From Pseudomonas sp. HN11 (GTDB lineage Bacteria > Pseudomonadota > Gammaproteobacteria > Pseudomonadales > Pseudomonadaceae), in contig NZ_CP089985.1 in NCBI RefSeq assembly GCF_021390155.1, positions 4,723,001-4,787,000 of the forward strand: a stretch of DNA of 64,000 nucleotides. The letters are read 5' to 3'. The position numbers and the translations under genes were made by a program. The stretch's first letter is position 1. The number at the start of each line of letters is the position of its first letter. The notes under the pieces are model-generated. The model saw only the letters and a program-made list of their open reading frames with translations. It did not search any database and was not told the DNA's origin. Positions 44,460 through 54,947 of the stretch are shown here, in pieces.

Positions 44460-45209
44460 TCAGATCACCTTCGCTTCGTTTTTCAGTTTCTCGACCAACT
44501 CAGCAACAGACTTGACCTTGATGCCCGCGCTGCGTGCAGCCGGTGCTTCAACCTTGACGGTCTTGTTGGTGGAGGCGGTGGAAACGCCCAAAGCGTCAGG
44601 AGTAACCGACTCAAGCGGCTTCTTCTTGGCTTTCATGATGTTTGGCAGGGACGCGTAGCGCGGCTCGTTCAAACGCAGGTCGGTGGTGACGATGGCCGGC
44701 AGTTTCAGGGAAACGGTCTGCGCGCCGCCGTCGATTTCACGGGTCACGGCCACGCTGTCGCCGCTCACTTCGACTTTGGAAGCGAAGGTGCCCTGGCCGT
44801 AACCGGTCAGCGCAGCCAGCATCTGGCCAGTCTGGTTGTTGTCGCTGTCGATGGCCTGTTTGCCGAGGATCACCAACTGAGGCTGTTCCTTGTCGACAAC
44901 GGCTTTGAGCAGCTTGGCCACGGCCAGGGAGGTCAGCTCTTCAGCGGACTCGACCAGGATGGCGCGGTCGGCACCCAGTGCCAGGGCGGTACGCAGCTGC
45001 TCTTGAGCAGTGGCGGGACCGATGGAAACCACGACGATTTCAGTCGCCACGCCTTTCTCTTTCAGGCGGACGGCTTCTTCCACAGCGATTTCGCAGAAAG
45101 GGTTCATCGACATTTTGACGTTAGCAAGGTCGACGCCGGAATTGTCCGCCTTGACGCGAACTTTCACGTTGTAATCGACAACGCGTTTGACAGCTACAAG
45201 AACCTTCAT
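44460..45209 (-). CDS. etfB: electron transfer flavoprotein subunit beta
   Basis: 249 residues. [20 protein letters not shown] at the N-terminus, the AMP-binding [18 protein letters not shown] segment and the recognition-loop region near [21 protein letters not shown]. First gene of etfBA, divergent from the ETF-QO gene with a 506-bp gap that holds two palindromes. Confidence 0.96.
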   Translation of the reverse strand: MKVLVAVKRVVDYNVKVRVKADNSGVDLANVKMSMNPFCEIAVEEAVRLKEKGVATEIVVVSIGPATAQEQLRTALALGADRAILVESAEELTSLAVAKLLKAVVDKEQPQLVILGKQAIDSDNNQTGQMLAALTGYGQGTFASKVEVSGDSVAVTREIDGGAQTVSLKLPAIVTTDLRLNEPRYASLPNIMKAKKKPLESVTPDALGVSTASTNKTVKVEAPAARSAGIKVKSVAELVEKLKNEAKVI

Positions 45210-45478
45210 GGATTCCTCGTTACTCTCCGGTGAAAAGAAAGTCGCCTAGGCGAACCTGGCGGTTGATGCTCATCGGCACACAAGGGCACCTCCAAAAACG
45301 CAGGCGGCGACCTTGCTCACGGGAAATGATGACCGTTCGTCAGTGGTGACTGAGAGGTCATTCTTTATCGCAGCGTGTAAACTGCGCGCCATTGTCTGGA
45401 CGCGCGTCACCTGTCTTGCTTTTGGACGTGCTCTTGAAACCTGCAGTCTGCCTACGGTTAGCGCAAAACCGACCGTAT

Positions 45479-45506
45479 ATTGACCGGAACACCTATTCTG
45501 GTCAAT
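45479..45506. promoter_or_regulatory. 28-bp inverted repeat in the etfB/ETF-QO gap
   Basis: ATTGACCGGAA and TTCTGGTCAAT around a 6-bp centre, with one mismatched pair. It lies midway in the divergent region, about 270 bp from etfB, and is a likely repressor site. Confidence 0.55.
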
Positions 45507-45565
45507 ACAGCAAAATAGCCAGTCATAAGCCGCGCCACTTTGATTTACCTAGCCTGCAGGCAATT

Positions 45566-45580
45566 CAAACAAACGTTTGT
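45566..45580. promoter_or_regulatory. PsrA-like operator CAAAC-N4-GTTTG
   Basis: CAAACAAACGTTTGT contains the perfect 12-bp palindrome ACAAACGTTTGT and fits the known PsrA pattern (G/C)AAAC-N2-4-GTTT(G/C). It abuts the -35 box of the promoter that follows. PsrA is the long-chain fatty-acid-responsive regulator of Pseudomonas. Confidence 0.6.
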
Positions 45581-45581
45581 A

Positions 45582-45610
45582 TTGGACGCTGACAGTGGTG
45601 TAGATATAAT
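45582..45610 (+). promoter_or_regulatory. sigma-70 promoter of the ETF-QO gene
   Basis: TTGGAC (45582-45587), a 17-bp spacer and a perfect TATAAT (45605-45610). The leader to the start codon is about 100 nt. Confidence 0.8.
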
Positions 45611-45715
45611 GCGCCACCTAGAGAGAAAGGTGGGTCCTGCCGTTGCCGCACGACGATACCGAACCTCCACCCATTAGAAAAAAAAGCCTGTTGAGCCTTG
45701 AGTAGGAGATAGCCT

Positions 45716-47380
45716 GTGGAACGCGAATACATGGAATTCGACGTGGTCATCGTCGGCGCTGGCCCGGCGGGACTGTCTGCCGCCTGCCGCCTGAAGCAGA
45801 AGGCCGCCGAAGCCGGTAAGGAAATCAGCGTCTGCGTGGTCGAGAAAGGCTCCGAAGTCGGTGCGCATATCCTCTCCGGTGCCGTGTTCGAACCACGTGC
45901 CCTGAACGAACTGTTCCCGGACTGGAAAGAACTCGGCGCCCCGCTCAACACTCCGGTGGTGCGCGATGACATTTATGTATTGCGCAGCCCTGAAGCCTCC
46001 ACCAAGGTGCCTGACTTCTTCGTGCCCAAGACCATGCACAACGAAGGCAACTACATCATTTCCCTGGGCAACCTGTGCCGCTGGCTGGCCCAGCAGGCCG
46101 AGAACCTGGGCGTGGAAGTCTACCCAGGCTTCGCCGCCCAGGAGGCGCTGTTCGACGAAAACGGCGTGGTGCGCGGGATCATCACCGGCGACCTCGGCGT
46201 CGACCGCGAGGGCAATCCGAAAGAAGGCGTCTACACCCCTGGCATGGAACTGCGTGGCAAGTACACTCTGTTCGCCGAAGGGTGCCGTGGCCATATCGGC
46301 AAGCAACTGATCCAGCGCTTCAATCTGGACAGCGACGCCGACGCCCAGCACTACGGCATCGGCCTGAAGGAAATCTGGGAAATCGACCCGGCCAAGCATC
46401 AACCAGGCCTGGTGGTGCACACCGCCGGTTGGCCGCTGGACATCATGAGCGCTGAAAACACCGGCGGCTCGTTCCTCTATCACCTGGAAAACAACCAGGT
46501 GGTGGTGGGCCTGATCGTCGACCTGTCCTACAGCAACACCTTCCTGTCGCCGTTCGATGAGTTCCAGCGCCTCAAGCACCACCCGGTGCTGGCCCAGTAC
46601 CTGGAAGGCGGCAAGCGCATCAGCTACGGCGCCCGCGCTATCTGCAAAGGCGGCCTGAACTCGCTGCCGAAGATGGTCTTCAAGGGCGGCGCGCTGATCG
46701 GTTGCGACCTCGGCACCCTCAACTTCGCCAAGATCAAAGGCAGCCACACCGCGATGAAGTCCGGCATGCTCGCCGCCGACGCCGTGGCCGATCGCCTGTT
46801 CGCCGAATCCGAAGGCGGTGATGAACTGACCGCTTACGTCGATAGCTTCAAGTCGAGCTGGCTCTACGAAGAACTGTTCGCCAGTCGCAACTTTGGCCCG
46901 GCGATGCACAAGTTCGGTCCGATCATCGGCGCCGGCTTCAACTGGTTCGACCAGAACATCCTGGGCGGCAAGATGCCGTTCACCCTGCACGACACCAAGC
47001 CGGACTACGCCTGCCTCAAGCTGGCCAAGGACAGCAAGAAAATCGACTACCCGAAACCCGACGGCAAGCTGAGCTTCGACAAGTTGAGCTCGGTGTTCAT
47101 CTCCGGTACCAACCACGAAGAAGAGCAACCGTGCCACTTGAAGCTCAAGGACCCGAGCATCCCGATCGGCACCAACCTGCCGCTCTACGATGAACCGGCG
47201 CAGCGCTACTGCCCGGCCGGCGTGTATGAAGTGATCACCAAAGAAGACGGCGAGAAGCGCTTCCAGATCAACGCCCAGAACTGCGTGCACTGCAAGACCT
47301 GTGACATCAAGGACCCTTCGCAGAACATCACATGGGTTACGCCGGAAGGCGCGGGTGGGCCGACTTACCCGAACATGTAA
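45716..47380 (+). CDS. electron transfer flavoprotein-ubiquinone oxidoreductase
   Basis: 554-residue membrane-associated flavo-iron-sulfur enzyme passing electrons from ETF to ubiquinone. FAD-binding VIVGAGPAGLSAACRL near the N-terminus; the C-terminal [4Fe-4S] domain has YCPAGVYE and NCVHCKTCDIKDP with four cysteines. The GTG start at 45716 is favoured by AGGAG seven bases upstream; ATG 45731 is too far from it. Divergent from etfBA, the donor of its electrons. Confidence 0.95.
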   Translation: MEREYMEFDVVIVGAGPAGLSAACRLKQKAAEAGKEISVCVVEKGSEVGAHILSGAVFEPRALNELFPDWKELGAPLNTPVVRDDIYVLRSPEASTKVPDFFVPKTMHNEGNYIISLGNLCRWLAQQAENLGVEVYPGFAAQEALFDENGVVRGIITGDLGVDREGNPKEGVYTPGMELRGKYTLFAEGCRGHIGKQLIQRFNLDSDADAQHYGIGLKEIWEIDPAKHQPGLVVHTAGWPLDIMSAENTGGSFLYHLENNQVVVGLIVDLSYSNTFLSPFDEFQRLKHHPVLAQYLEGGKRISYGARAICKGGLNSLPKMVFKGGALIGCDLGTLNFAKIKGSHTAMKSGMLAADAVADRLFAESEGGDELTAYVDSFKSSWLYEELFASRNFGPAMHKFGPIIGAGFNWFDQNILGGKMPFTLHDTKPDYACLKLAKDSKKIDYPKPDGKLSFDKLSSVFISGTNHEEEQPCHLKLKDPSIPIGTNLPLYDEPAQRYCPAGVYEVITKEDGEKRFQINAQNCVHCKTCDIKDPSQNITWVTPEGAGGPTYPNM

Positions 47381-47399
47381 GTCCGCTGTTTGAAAAACG

Positions 47400-47425
47400 A
47401 GGCCCTCATTGCGAGGGCCTTTTTT
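47400..47425 (+). terminator. intrinsic terminator of the ETF-QO gene
   Basis: AGGCCCTC (47400-47407) and GAGGGCCT (47413-47420) with a following T run. A half REP element with GCCCGCTCCCACAG follows at about 47445-47470. Confidence 0.9.
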
Positions 47426-47497
47426 GTGCTCGACTCGGTCAAATGTGTGCGAGCACGCCCGCTCCCACAGTTTTGATCCCACCGTATCAGGGAAAAT

Positions 47498-48391
47498 TTA
47501 AGCAGCGCGCTCTTCGCCGGGATTGCGCAGGAAGTAGCGCTTGTATTCCCGACTGAACTGCGACGTGCTCTGATACCCCACGCTATGCGCCGCCTGTGCC
47601 ACGCCCATGCCGTCCACCAGCAACAGTTGCTGAGCCTTGAGGAGGCGCAGACGCTTCAGATACTGCACCGGCGACAACAACGTACAGCGTTTGAAGTGCT
47701 CATGAAACGTCGACGCACTCATGTGCGCATATCCCGCCAGCGTCTCGATATTCAGCGGCTCGGCGTAATGGGCATGCAGGTGATTCAACGAGGTGGCGAT
47801 CCGCGAAAACTGCCCCTGCTGTTCCACCAGCGCTCGCAATACATCCGCCTGCGGACCGCGCAAAGCGGTGAACAACACTTCCCTGACCCGCGCCGGGCCC
47901 ATGATCCGGCTTTCCAGCGGATCGTGCAGGCACTGCAATAGCCGCTCGACGGCACCGCGCATCGCGTCATCGAGCATCACCGAACTCATCGACTCCAGCG
48001 TCTGCGCCGTCGGCGGCGGCCCGGCCTGCATGCCCATGCCCATGACCAGTTCACCCAACACCACGCGATCAATGCCTACTGTCACGCCATACAACGGCGC
48101 ATCGGACGCCATGGCAAACGTCTCGCACTCGAACGGTACCGGCATCGCCTGGATCAAGTAGTGCCCGGCGCCATACTCCAGCGTGCGCGGGCCCAGGTAG
48201 GCGACTTTGCTGCCCTGGGCGACGAACATCAGGCTCGGCTCATAGATCTGCGGCCCACGCGCCACATCACAACTGGCGCGCAACACCTGCACGCCGGGCA
48301 GGTTCGTAGGGGAAAAACCGTCGCGGGGCGCGAGCCCCTCAATCAAGGCCACCAGTGTGGCGTTGGCATCGAGATGGCGGGTCAACAACAT
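47498..48391 (-). CDS. AraC-family transcriptional regulator
   Basis: 297 residues. N-terminal AraC_N (type I) effector region with FVAQGSKVAYLG and HYLIQAMPVPFECE; the C-terminal double HTH has AGYAHMSASTFHEHFK and QAAHSVGYQSTSQFSREYKR. Divergent from the alcohol dehydrogenase at 48616, a pairing often seen in Pseudomonas, so it is probably that gene's activator. ATG 48391 is used; the frame reaches 48442. Confidence 0.9.
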   Translation of the reverse strand: MLLTRHLDANATLVALIEGLAPRDGFSPTNLPGVQVLRASCDVARGPQIYEPSLMFVAQGSKVAYLGPRTLEYGAGHYLIQAMPVPFECETFAMASDAPLYGVTVGIDRVVLGELVMGMGMQAGPPPTAQTLESMSSVMLDDAMRGAVERLLQCLHDPLESRIMGPARVREVLFTALRGPQADVLRALVEQQGQFSRIATSLNHLHAHYAEPLNIETLAGYAHMSASTFHEHFKRCTLLSPVQYLKRLRLLKAQQLLLVDGMGVAQAAHSVGYQSTSQFSREYKRYFLRNPGEERAA

Positions 48392-48439
48392 AAAAGCAGC
48401 TCTCGCAAAAATCACGTCTTGGTGCAGGCCGGCTAATTT

Positions 48440-48505
48440 CAAGCCACAAGCTGCAAGAAAGAGCGCAGTTTATCGCTTGCCGCTGGAAGCTTGCCGCTTT
48501 TAGCT
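48440..48505. repeat. CTTGCAGCTT-type intergenic repeat
   Basis: CAAGCCACAAGCTGCAAG followed by CGCTTGCCGCTGGAAGCTTG, related to the tract at 10787-10868, in the promoter region between the AraC and dehydrogenase genes. Confidence 0.6.
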
Positions 48506-48615
48506 GCTCCTCCGGAGCTTTAGGCATGAGACTCGGAGCAATCGCCATGGCCGCAGTCAGGGGTGGCGCGGAGAATGCGCCGCCTCACCTGTCATTGCTT
48601 TTGCGAGGTTTCCCC

Positions 48616-49668
48616 ATGTACACCGCCATCGGTTATGCCGCCCAGTCGGCCACCACTCCCCTCGCCCCCATGTCGTTCCAGCGCCGCAGCCCGCGCGCCG
48701 ATGACGTGGCGATCGAGATCCTGTACTGCGGCGTCTGCCACTCCGACATCCACCAGGCGCGCAACGAATGGGGCATCGCCGTGTACCCGCTGATGCCGGG
48801 CCACGAGATCGTCGGCAAGATCACCGCCGTTGGCGCCAACGTCACCGCGCACAAAATCGGTGATCTGGTCGGCGTGGGCTGCATGGTCGACTCGTGCCGT
48901 CACTGCGATGCGTGCAAGGCAGACCTAGAGCAATACTGCCTCGAAGGCCCGACCATGACCTACGCCACCCCGGACCGCGTCGACGGCAGCAACACCATGG
49001 GCGGCTACTCGGACAGCATCGTGGTCAGCGAACACTTTGTGGTGAAAATCCCGGCCAAGCTCGACCTGGCCAGCGCCGCACCGATCCTGTGTGCCGGCAT
49101 CACCACCTACTCGCCGCTCAAGCACTACGGCGTGAAGGCCGGCGATAAAGTCGGCGTGCTGGGCATGGGCGGCCTGGGCCATATGGGCATCAAGTTCGCC
49201 AAGGCCATGGACGCAGAAGTCACGCTGTTCACCCGCTCGGCGAGCAAGGCCGAAGAAGGCCGTCGCCAGGGCGCCGACCATGTGATCGTGTCCACCGATG
49301 CAGAGCAGATGCAAGCCGCCGCCGGCAGTTTCGATTTCCTGCTGGACACCATCCCGGTGCAGCACGACCTGAACCCCTACCTCGACGTATTGCGTTTTGA
49401 CGGCGTGCATATCCTGGTCGGCCTGATCGAGCCGGTGGACCCACCCGTGAACGCAACCAAGCTGATCATGGGCCGTAAGGTCCTGGCCGGTTCATTAATC
49501 GGTGGCATTGCCGAAACTCAGGAAGTCCTGGATTTCTGCGCCGAACACGGCATCAGCTGCGACATCGAAATGCTCGATATTCGCCACATCAACGAAGCCT
49601 ACAGCCGCATGATCGCCGGCGATGTGAAGTACCGCTTTGTCATCGATATGGCGACCTTGAAAGTCTGA
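48616..49668 (+). CDS. zinc-dependent NAD(P) alcohol dehydrogenase (YahK/CAD type)
   Basis: 350-residue medium-chain dehydrogenase reducing aldehydes. Catalytic zinc ligands Cys38/Cys41 region (CGVCHSD) and GHE (His63); structural zinc Cys94, Cys97, Cys100 and Cys108. Cofactor loop VLGMGGLGHMG. The sequence is of the cinnamyl-alcohol-dehydrogenase/YahK group, usually NADPH-dependent. ATG 48616 is set by the family N-terminus MYTAIGYAA. Confidence 0.92.
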   Translation: MYTAIGYAAQSATTPLAPMSFQRRSPRADDVAIEILYCGVCHSDIHQARNEWGIAVYPLMPGHEIVGKITAVGANVTAHKIGDLVGVGCMVDSCRHCDACKADLEQYCLEGPTMTYATPDRVDGSNTMGGYSDSIVVSEHFVVKIPAKLDLASAAPILCAGITTYSPLKHYGVKAGDKVGVLGMGGLGHMGIKFAKAMDAEVTLFTRSASKAEEGRRQGADHVIVSTDAEQMQAAAGSFDFLLDTIPVQHDLNPYLDVLRFDGVHILVGLIEPVDPPVNATKLIMGRKVLAGSLIGGIAETQEVLDFCAEHGISCDIEMLDIRHINEAYSRMIAGDVKYRFVIDMATLKV

Positions 49669-50472
49669 TCAGGCTTTAGCGCCCAACTCCGCCGACAGCC
49701 GAGCTGCGACCTGTTTGACCACGGGAATCAGCTCGGCCATTTTCTCCAGCGGCATGTAGGGCACCGTACTGGCGATGCTGATGCCGGCGACAATGCGCCG
49801 GCTGGCATCACGCACCGGTGCCGCCACGCAGCGGATCGACGGTTCGTTGTCTTCCAGGTCGAACGCATAACCGCCTACGACGTATTCACGCATGCGCTGC
49901 TCGAACTGTGCCCAGGATTGCTCCGGATGCTGCGGCCATTGCAGGTTTTTCCCACCCGCCGGCAGGCTGACTTCGTATAAGCGCTGCCACTCCTCTGCCG
50001 AGTCATCCAACAGCAATGCCTTGCCGATACCGGTACGCGCCAGCGGCATGCGATGGCCGACCCGCGAGCGCATTTCCGGGCCATTGCGGCCGGGGTTCTT
50101 GTGCAGGTAAAGCACGTCGTCGTATTCACGGATAGCCAGGTGAATGGTGTCACCGGTCAGCGCCGACAACTCATCCAGATACGGAACAGCCAAGGTCACC
50201 AGCGGCAATTCTTCCCGCGCCTGAAAACCAAGCTCAATCAACTTCGGCCCCAACAGATAACCCACTTGCGGCACCACGCGCAGGTAACGCTCTTCCACCA
50301 GGCAACTGGCCAGGCGGTGGGTGGTGCTGCGGGTGGTGCCGATGCGCTTGGCAATCTCTTTCAGATCCCTCGCACCGGCCGCCACCGCTTGCACCACGCC
50401 CAGGCCACGCAGCAGGGTCTGGGTGCCAGTGGGGGCGGCGTCTTTGACGGGGGTGTGGGCGTTTTCCTGCAT
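49669..50472 (-). CDS. IclR-family transcriptional regulator
   Basis: 267 residues with an N-terminal winged HTH (AKRIGTTRSTTHRLASCLVE) and a C-terminal IclR effector domain (RSRVGHRMPLARTGIGKALL). It lies 92 bp after araH on the same strand and is probably the regulator of the arabinose transport operon. ATG 50472 is chosen because the longer frame overlaps araH and has no family homology. Confidence 0.88.
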   Translation of the reverse strand: MQENAHTPVKDAAPTGTQTLLRGLGVVQAVAAGARDLKEIAKRIGTTRSTTHRLASCLVEERYLRVVPQVGYLLGPKLIELGFQAREELPLVTLAVPYLDELSALTGDTIHLAIREYDDVLYLHKNPGRNGPEMRSRVGHRMPLARTGIGKALLLDDSAEEWQRLYEVSLPAGGKNLQWPQHPEQSWAQFEQRMREYVVGGYAFDLEDNEPSIRCVAAPVRDASRRIVAGISIASTVPYMPLEKMAELIPVVKQVAARLSAELGAKA

Positions 50473-50564
50473 ATCGGGCCTATTGGGAAGTACGAAAGCG
50501 GCGCCATTATGGCAAATCACGGACCTCAGTACAGTGGAGATCCAAATGTGGGAGCGGGTTCTTC

Positions 50565-51530
50565 CTAGCGCTGCTTCATGCGGTCGATGATGACGGCCAG
50601 CAACAGGATCGAACCCCTGATCACATACTGGTAAAAGGTGTCGATGTTCTTCAGGTTCATCGCATTCTCGATGATCGCCAAAATCAGCACCCCGGCAATC
50701 ACATGGCGGATCATGCCGATGCCGCCACTCAACGACACCCCACCCAATACGCACGCCGAGATCACGGTCAGCTCAAAGCCCTGACCAATCATCGGCTGGC
50801 CCGAGGTCATGCGCGAGGCGAGGATCACCCCGGCCAGCGCACCGATCAAGCCGTGCACGGCAAAGATGATGATCTTGGTGCGATCAACATTCACCCCGGC
50901 CAGCAACGCCGCTTCCTGGTTACCGCCGATGGCCATGGTGTTGCGCCCATAGGTGGTGTAGTTGAGCAACCAGCCAAAAAACACAAAGCACAGCACGGTG
51001 ATGATGATCGGCACCGGCACGCCCATCAGTTGGCCGTTGCCGAACACGAAGAAACCTTCGTCCATCACCCCGACGGCCTTGCCGTTGGAGAAGATGTAGG
51101 CCAGGCCGCGCACGATCTGCATGGTCGCCAAGGTCGCGATCAATGCATTGATGCGCAGCTTGGCGATGACAATGCCGTTGATCAGCCCCACCACCAGGCC
51201 CATGGCCAACGCGGCGGACACACCGAGGATCACGCTGTCGGTGTCGCGGATCACGATGCCCGCGACCACGCCGGCACAGGCAATCACCGAGCCCACCGAC
51301 AAGTCGAAATGCCCCGACGCCAGACAGAACAGCATGGTGCACGCCGCAATGCCCACGGTGGAAATCGCCAGACCCAGCCCGCGCATGTTCAGCGGCGAAA
51401 GGAAATTATCGATAAACAACGCACTGAGCACGAAAATGCTCAATGCGGCGAGCAGCATCGCCCAGTCATCGAGGAACTTGCGCTGGTTGAAACCCGGCCA
51501 AAAGCCCTTTGCAGTTTTTACCTCAGACAT
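50565..51530 (-). CDS. araH: L-arabinose-type ABC transporter permease AraH
   Basis: 321-residue permease of the ribose/arabinose family with about ten hydrophobic helices and the family segment GGNQEAALLAGVNVDRTKI for ATPase contact. Of two tandem ATGs, the second (51530) is better spaced from GAGGTG. Sugar specificity rests on the order araF-araG-araH. Confidence 0.87.
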   Translation of the reverse strand: MSEVKTAKGFWPGFNQRKFLDDWAMLLAALSIFVLSALFIDNFLSPLNMRGLGLAISTVGIAACTMLFCLASGHFDLSVGSVIACAGVVAGIVIRDTDSVILGVSAALAMGLVVGLINGIVIAKLRINALIATLATMQIVRGLAYIFSNGKAVGVMDEGFFVFGNGQLMGVPVPIIITVLCFVFFGWLLNYTTYGRNTMAIGGNQEAALLAGVNVDRTKIIIFAVHGLIGALAGVILASRMTSGQPMIGQGFELTVISACVLGGVSLSGGIGMIRHVIAGVLILAIIENAMNLKNIDTFYQYVIRGSILLLAVIIDRMKQR

Positions 51531-51547
51531 CATTCACCTCGAATTCT

Positions 51548-53047
51548 TCAAGCCCGCGAACGCGGGAGAGCCAGTTGCAACAGTCGGGCTTCGTCCGCCT
51601 GGTCGCGGGTGAGTTCGCCGGTCAGGGCGCCTTCGCTCATCACCAGGATGCGGTCGCTGATGCCCATCACTTCCATCAGGTCGCTGGACACCACGATCAC
51701 CGCAATACCGCGGGCGGCCAGGTTGTGGATGATCTGGTAGATCTCCGACTTGGCGCCGATATCGATGCCACGGGTCGGCTCATCCAACAGCAGCACCTTC
51801 ATCGGCATCGACAGCCAACGGCCGAGAATGGCCTTCTGCTGATTACCGCCGGAGAGGTACATGATTTTCTGATCGGCGTTCGGCGTCTTGACCTTCATGG
51901 CTTTGATTTGATGGTCGGCGTTGTGCTTTTCCCAGCCATCGCGCAGCAGCCAGCCAAACGTGGAATGGGCACCACGTGCGCTGATATTGATGTTCTCGGC
52001 CACGCTGGACAGCGGGATGATGCCCTCCTTCTTGCGGTCTTCCGGGCACAGCAGCACGCCGGCAGCAATCGCATCGCGCGTTGAACGCAACTGCAGTGTT
52101 TGCCCGCAGAGTTCCAGGCTGCCGGCGGTGCTGCGGGTCAAACCGCTCAGCAGCCGAAACAGCTCCGTACGCCCTGCCCCGACCAATCCGAACAGGCCAA
52201 GAATCTCGCCCTTGTGCACCTGCAGGCTGACCGGCTCACGCAGTCCCGGCCCGAGCAATCCCTCGACCTTCAGCGCCACGTCGCCCTGTTCCCGTGGCCG
52301 GTAATCGTAGATGTCCTGGATATCGCGACCGACCATGCACGTCACCAACTGGTCGTGGGTCAGCGCGTTCATATCGTCGAAAGTGCGCACATAACGGCCG
52401 TCCTTGAACACCGTCACCGCGTTGCAGATGCGGAATACTTCTTCCATGCGGTGCGACACATAGAGCACCACTTTGCCCTCGTCGCGCAGGCGCGTGATGA
52501 TCGCCATCAAGCGGTCGATCTCCCGCGCCGACAAGCTGCTGGTGGGTTCGTCGAAGGCAATCACATGGGCGCCACGGGACAACGCCTTGGCGATTTCCAC
52601 CAGTTGGCGTTGGCCGAGAGACAGGCGGCCGAGCTTTTCGTCGGGGTCGATTTCATCGGCCAGGCCTTTGAGGCAGGCCAACGCTTGCTTGCGCAACTGG
52701 CTGCGGTTGACCACCCCGAAGCGCGTCGGCAGATGCCCAAGGAACAGGTTTTCGGCGACGGTCATTTCCGGTACCAGATGCAGCTCCTGGTGAATCACCG
52801 CCACGCCACTGGCGATGCTGTCGGCGGCCGACTTGAAGTCCATGGTCTGCTCGCCGATCTGCAACGTGCCGCTGCTGGGCAGGTAGGCACCGCCGAGGAT
52901 CTTCAGCAGCGTCGACTTACCCGCGCCGTTCTCGCCCATCAACGCATGCACCTCGCGCGGCCGCGCTTCAAAGCTGATCTGCGCCAGGGCTTTCACACCG
53001 GGAAACTCCTTGCCGATGCCGTTGAAACGCAGGGCCGCGCCGGTCAT
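51548..53047 (-). CDS. araG: L-arabinose-type ABC transporter ATP-binding protein AraG
   Basis: 499 residues with two ABC domains. The first has [16 protein letters not shown] and [15 protein letters not shown]; the second has [16 protein letters not shown] and [15 protein letters not shown], with the altered second Walker A usual in sugar importers of this family. ATG 53047 overlaps the araF stop (ATGA), showing coupling; GTG 53053 is less likely. Confidence 0.9.
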   Translation of the reverse strand: MTGAALRFNGIGKEFPGVKALAQISFEARPREVHALMGENGAGKSTLLKILGGAYLPSSGTLQIGEQTMDFKSAADSIASGVAVIHQELHLVPEMTVAENLFLGHLPTRFGVVNRSQLRKQALACLKGLADEIDPDEKLGRLSLGQRQLVEIAKALSRGAHVIAFDEPTSSLSAREIDRLMAIITRLRDEGKVVLYVSHRMEEVFRICNAVTVFKDGRYVRTFDDMNALTHDQLVTCMVGRDIQDIYDYRPREQGDVALKVEGLLGPGLREPVSLQVHKGEILGLFGLVGAGRTELFRLLSGLTRSTAGSLELCGQTLQLRSTRDAIAAGVLLCPEDRKKEGIIPLSSVAENINISARGAHSTFGWLLRDGWEKHNADHQIKAMKVKTPNADQKIMYLSGGNQQKAILGRWLSMPMKVLLLDEPTRGIDIGAKSEIYQIIHNLAARGIAVIVVSSDLMEVMGISDRILVMSEGALTGELTRDQADEARLLQLALPRSRA

Positions 53048-54024
53048 TTCCACAGCCCGATTTTGGTCAGTTCAGCCTGGAAGTTGTCACGGGTGATCAG
53101 GGTCACTTCGTCCATGGCGGTGTACTTGGCGGGCTCTTTACCGGTGGTGACCCACTCGTACATCGCCAGCGCCGTGTTGTAGCCTTCGATATGCGGGCTG
53201 GGCAGCATCGAACCAAAGAAGCCACTGTCAGCTTTCTTCAATTCGCCAATGGCGTCAGTGCCATTGATGCCAATACCAATCACGTTGGCTGCTTTGAAAC
53301 CGGCGCTTTCGGTGGCGCGCACGCCGCCCAGCACGGTGTTGTCGTTCATGCCGCCGATGATCAGGTTTTTCGCGCCGCTGGGCAGTTTGACCAGGGCTGA
53401 GTTGGTAGCGTCCATGCTGCCGGGAACATCAAGGGTCTTGAGTGCGGCGGTCAGGATATGGTCCTTTGGAATACCGGCCTCTTCCAGGGATTTGATCGAA
53501 CCGTCGGTACGTTTCTTGCCGGTATCGAGTTCGTTGTAGGTGTTGATCACGGCGTAGGTTTCTTTCCAGTCCCAGCCGCGTTTTTTTGCTTCGCCAGCCA
53601 TGGCGGCACCTTGCTTCTGCCCGACTTCGAAAGCAGCCATGCCCAGGTACGGCACGTCTTCCATGAAGTTGCCTTTGGCATCGACAAAGCGATCGTCCAC
53701 CGCCATCACCTTCAAGCCGTTGACTTTGGCCTTAGCGACAATAGCCGGACCGAGGGACACATCCGGCGGGCAGATCACAAAGCCCTTGGCGCCATTGGCG
53801 GCCAAGCTGTCGATGGCCGAGAGGGTTTTCTCACCATCCGGCACAGCGATCTTGATCACGGTAAAACCGTGCTCCTTGCCGGCTTTTTCAGCGAAGGCCC
53901 ATTCGGTCTGGAACCAGGGCTCTTCGGCCTGTTTGACCAGGAAGCCGATCTTCACTTCTTCAGCCGATACGAAGCCGCTGAATGCCATCGCCAGTGCCAG
54001 GGTGCCTAGCGTCTTCTTGAACAT
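53044..54024 (-). CDS. araF: L-arabinose-type ABC transporter substrate-binding protein AraF
   Basis: 326 residues, signal peptide cleaved near GFVSAEE, then a type I periplasmic-binding fold starting [19 protein letters not shown], which is the arabinose-binding-protein signature. Also FIGG-type motif [15 protein letters not shown]. First transporter gene, 32 bp after the SDR gene. Confidence 0.92.
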   Translation of the reverse strand: MFKKTLGTLALAMAFSGFVSAEEVKIGFLVKQAEEPWFQTEWAFAEKAGKEHGFTVIKIAVPDGEKTLSAIDSLAANGAKGFVICPPDVSLGPAIVAKAKVNGLKVMAVDDRFVDAKGNFMEDVPYLGMAAFEVGQKQGAAMAGEAKKRGWDWKETYAVINTYNELDTGKKRTDGSIKSLEEAGIPKDHILTAALKTLDVPGSMDATNSALVKLPSGAKNLIIGGMNDNTVLGGVRATESAGFKAANVIGIGINGTDAIGELKKADSGFFGSMLPSPHIEGYNTALAMYEWVTTGKEPAKYTAMDEVTLITRDNFQAELTKIGLWK

Positions 54025-54056
54025 GGACCACCTCCTTCTTGTTATAGAAAAACGAT

Positions 54057-54878
54057 TTAGTCGTGGTACATCACAGAACGCCCGCCATCGATCATCAGGC
54101 AGGTTGCATTGATAAAGGGTGCCTCGTCGGTCGCCAGGAACAGTGCCGTCATCGCCACTTCAATCGGCTGGCCGATGCGCTTGGGTGGGTGCAGGTCGAA
54201 CGCGCGCTGGCGCTCGGCGTGGGGGTCGGGGAAACCGTTCCAGTAGTCGACGTTGAGCTGGGTTTCGATATAACCCGGCGCGATAGCATTCACGCGAATG
54301 CCCTTGGGTGCGTATTCGATGCCGAGGGCGCGGGTCAGGCCGAGCAAGCCATGCTTGGCCACGGGATAGGGAAAGCAGCCGGGTATGATGTGGCTGGAAT
54401 GGGTGGAAGCAATGTTGATGATGTTGCCGATGCCCTGCTCGATCATGTGCGGCAACACCGCGCGGCAGCCGAACCAGGCACCGTCGAGATCGATGGCGAA
54501 GCAGCGCCGCCAATCTTCGTCGGTCATTTCCAGTGGGTCGCGGAACACATTGACCCCGGCGCAATTGACCAGCACATCCACGCGGCCGAAGCGTTCCATA
54601 GCCAGACTGACCAGGGCCTGCCATTGATCGTTTGACGTGATGTCGACTGATTGCGCGTAGATCTCGGCGCCGCGTTCACGCCAGCGGGCGGCGACCTGCT
54701 CGACCTTTTCGCCTTGGATATCCGCGATGATCAAGCGCGCCTGCTGAGCCTGGAAACACGCGACGATCGCCTCGCCAATGCCCTGGGCGCCGCCGGTGAT
54801 GATCACCACTTTGCCTTTGAGCCGTTCGCCATAGGTTGGCTCGGGCACGGCAGGGAGTGACAACGGTTGTGCCTGCAT
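54057..54878 (-). CDS. SDR oxidoreductase of the sugar operon
   Basis: 273-residue classical SDR: GGAQGIGEA cofactor loop, LVNCAGVNVF, and YPVAKHG with the catalytic Tyr and Lys. It is the first gene before araFGH and should oxidise the imported sugar, as L-arabinose or D-galactose 1-dehydrogenases do in the oxidative pathway of Pseudomonas. Lactonase and dehydratase genes are not in the window. Confidence 0.85.
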   Translation of the reverse strand: MQAQPLSLPAVPEPTYGERLKGKVVIITGGAQGIGEAIVACFQAQQARLIIADIQGEKVEQVAARWRERGAEIYAQSVDITSNDQWQALVSLAMERFGRVDVLVNCAGVNVFRDPLEMTDEDWRRCFAIDLDGAWFGCRAVLPHMIEQGIGNIINIASTHSSHIIPGCFPYPVAKHGLLGLTRALGIEYAPKGIRVNAIAPGYIETQLNVDYWNGFPDPHAERQRAFDLHPPKRIGQPIEVAMTALFLATDEAPFINATCLMIDGGRSVMYHD

Positions 54879-54947
54879 CGCTTCACCTGTTTTATTTTTG
54901 GTAGTGAGTGCTGATGCAGCCGACTATAAACCCATCATTTGAAATAT

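Noticed and set aside
45674..47482. 602-codon open frame antisense to the ETF-QO gene
   Set aside because: The plus-strand ETF-QO protein is complete with FAD and Fe-S motifs; the antisense product has no recognisable features.
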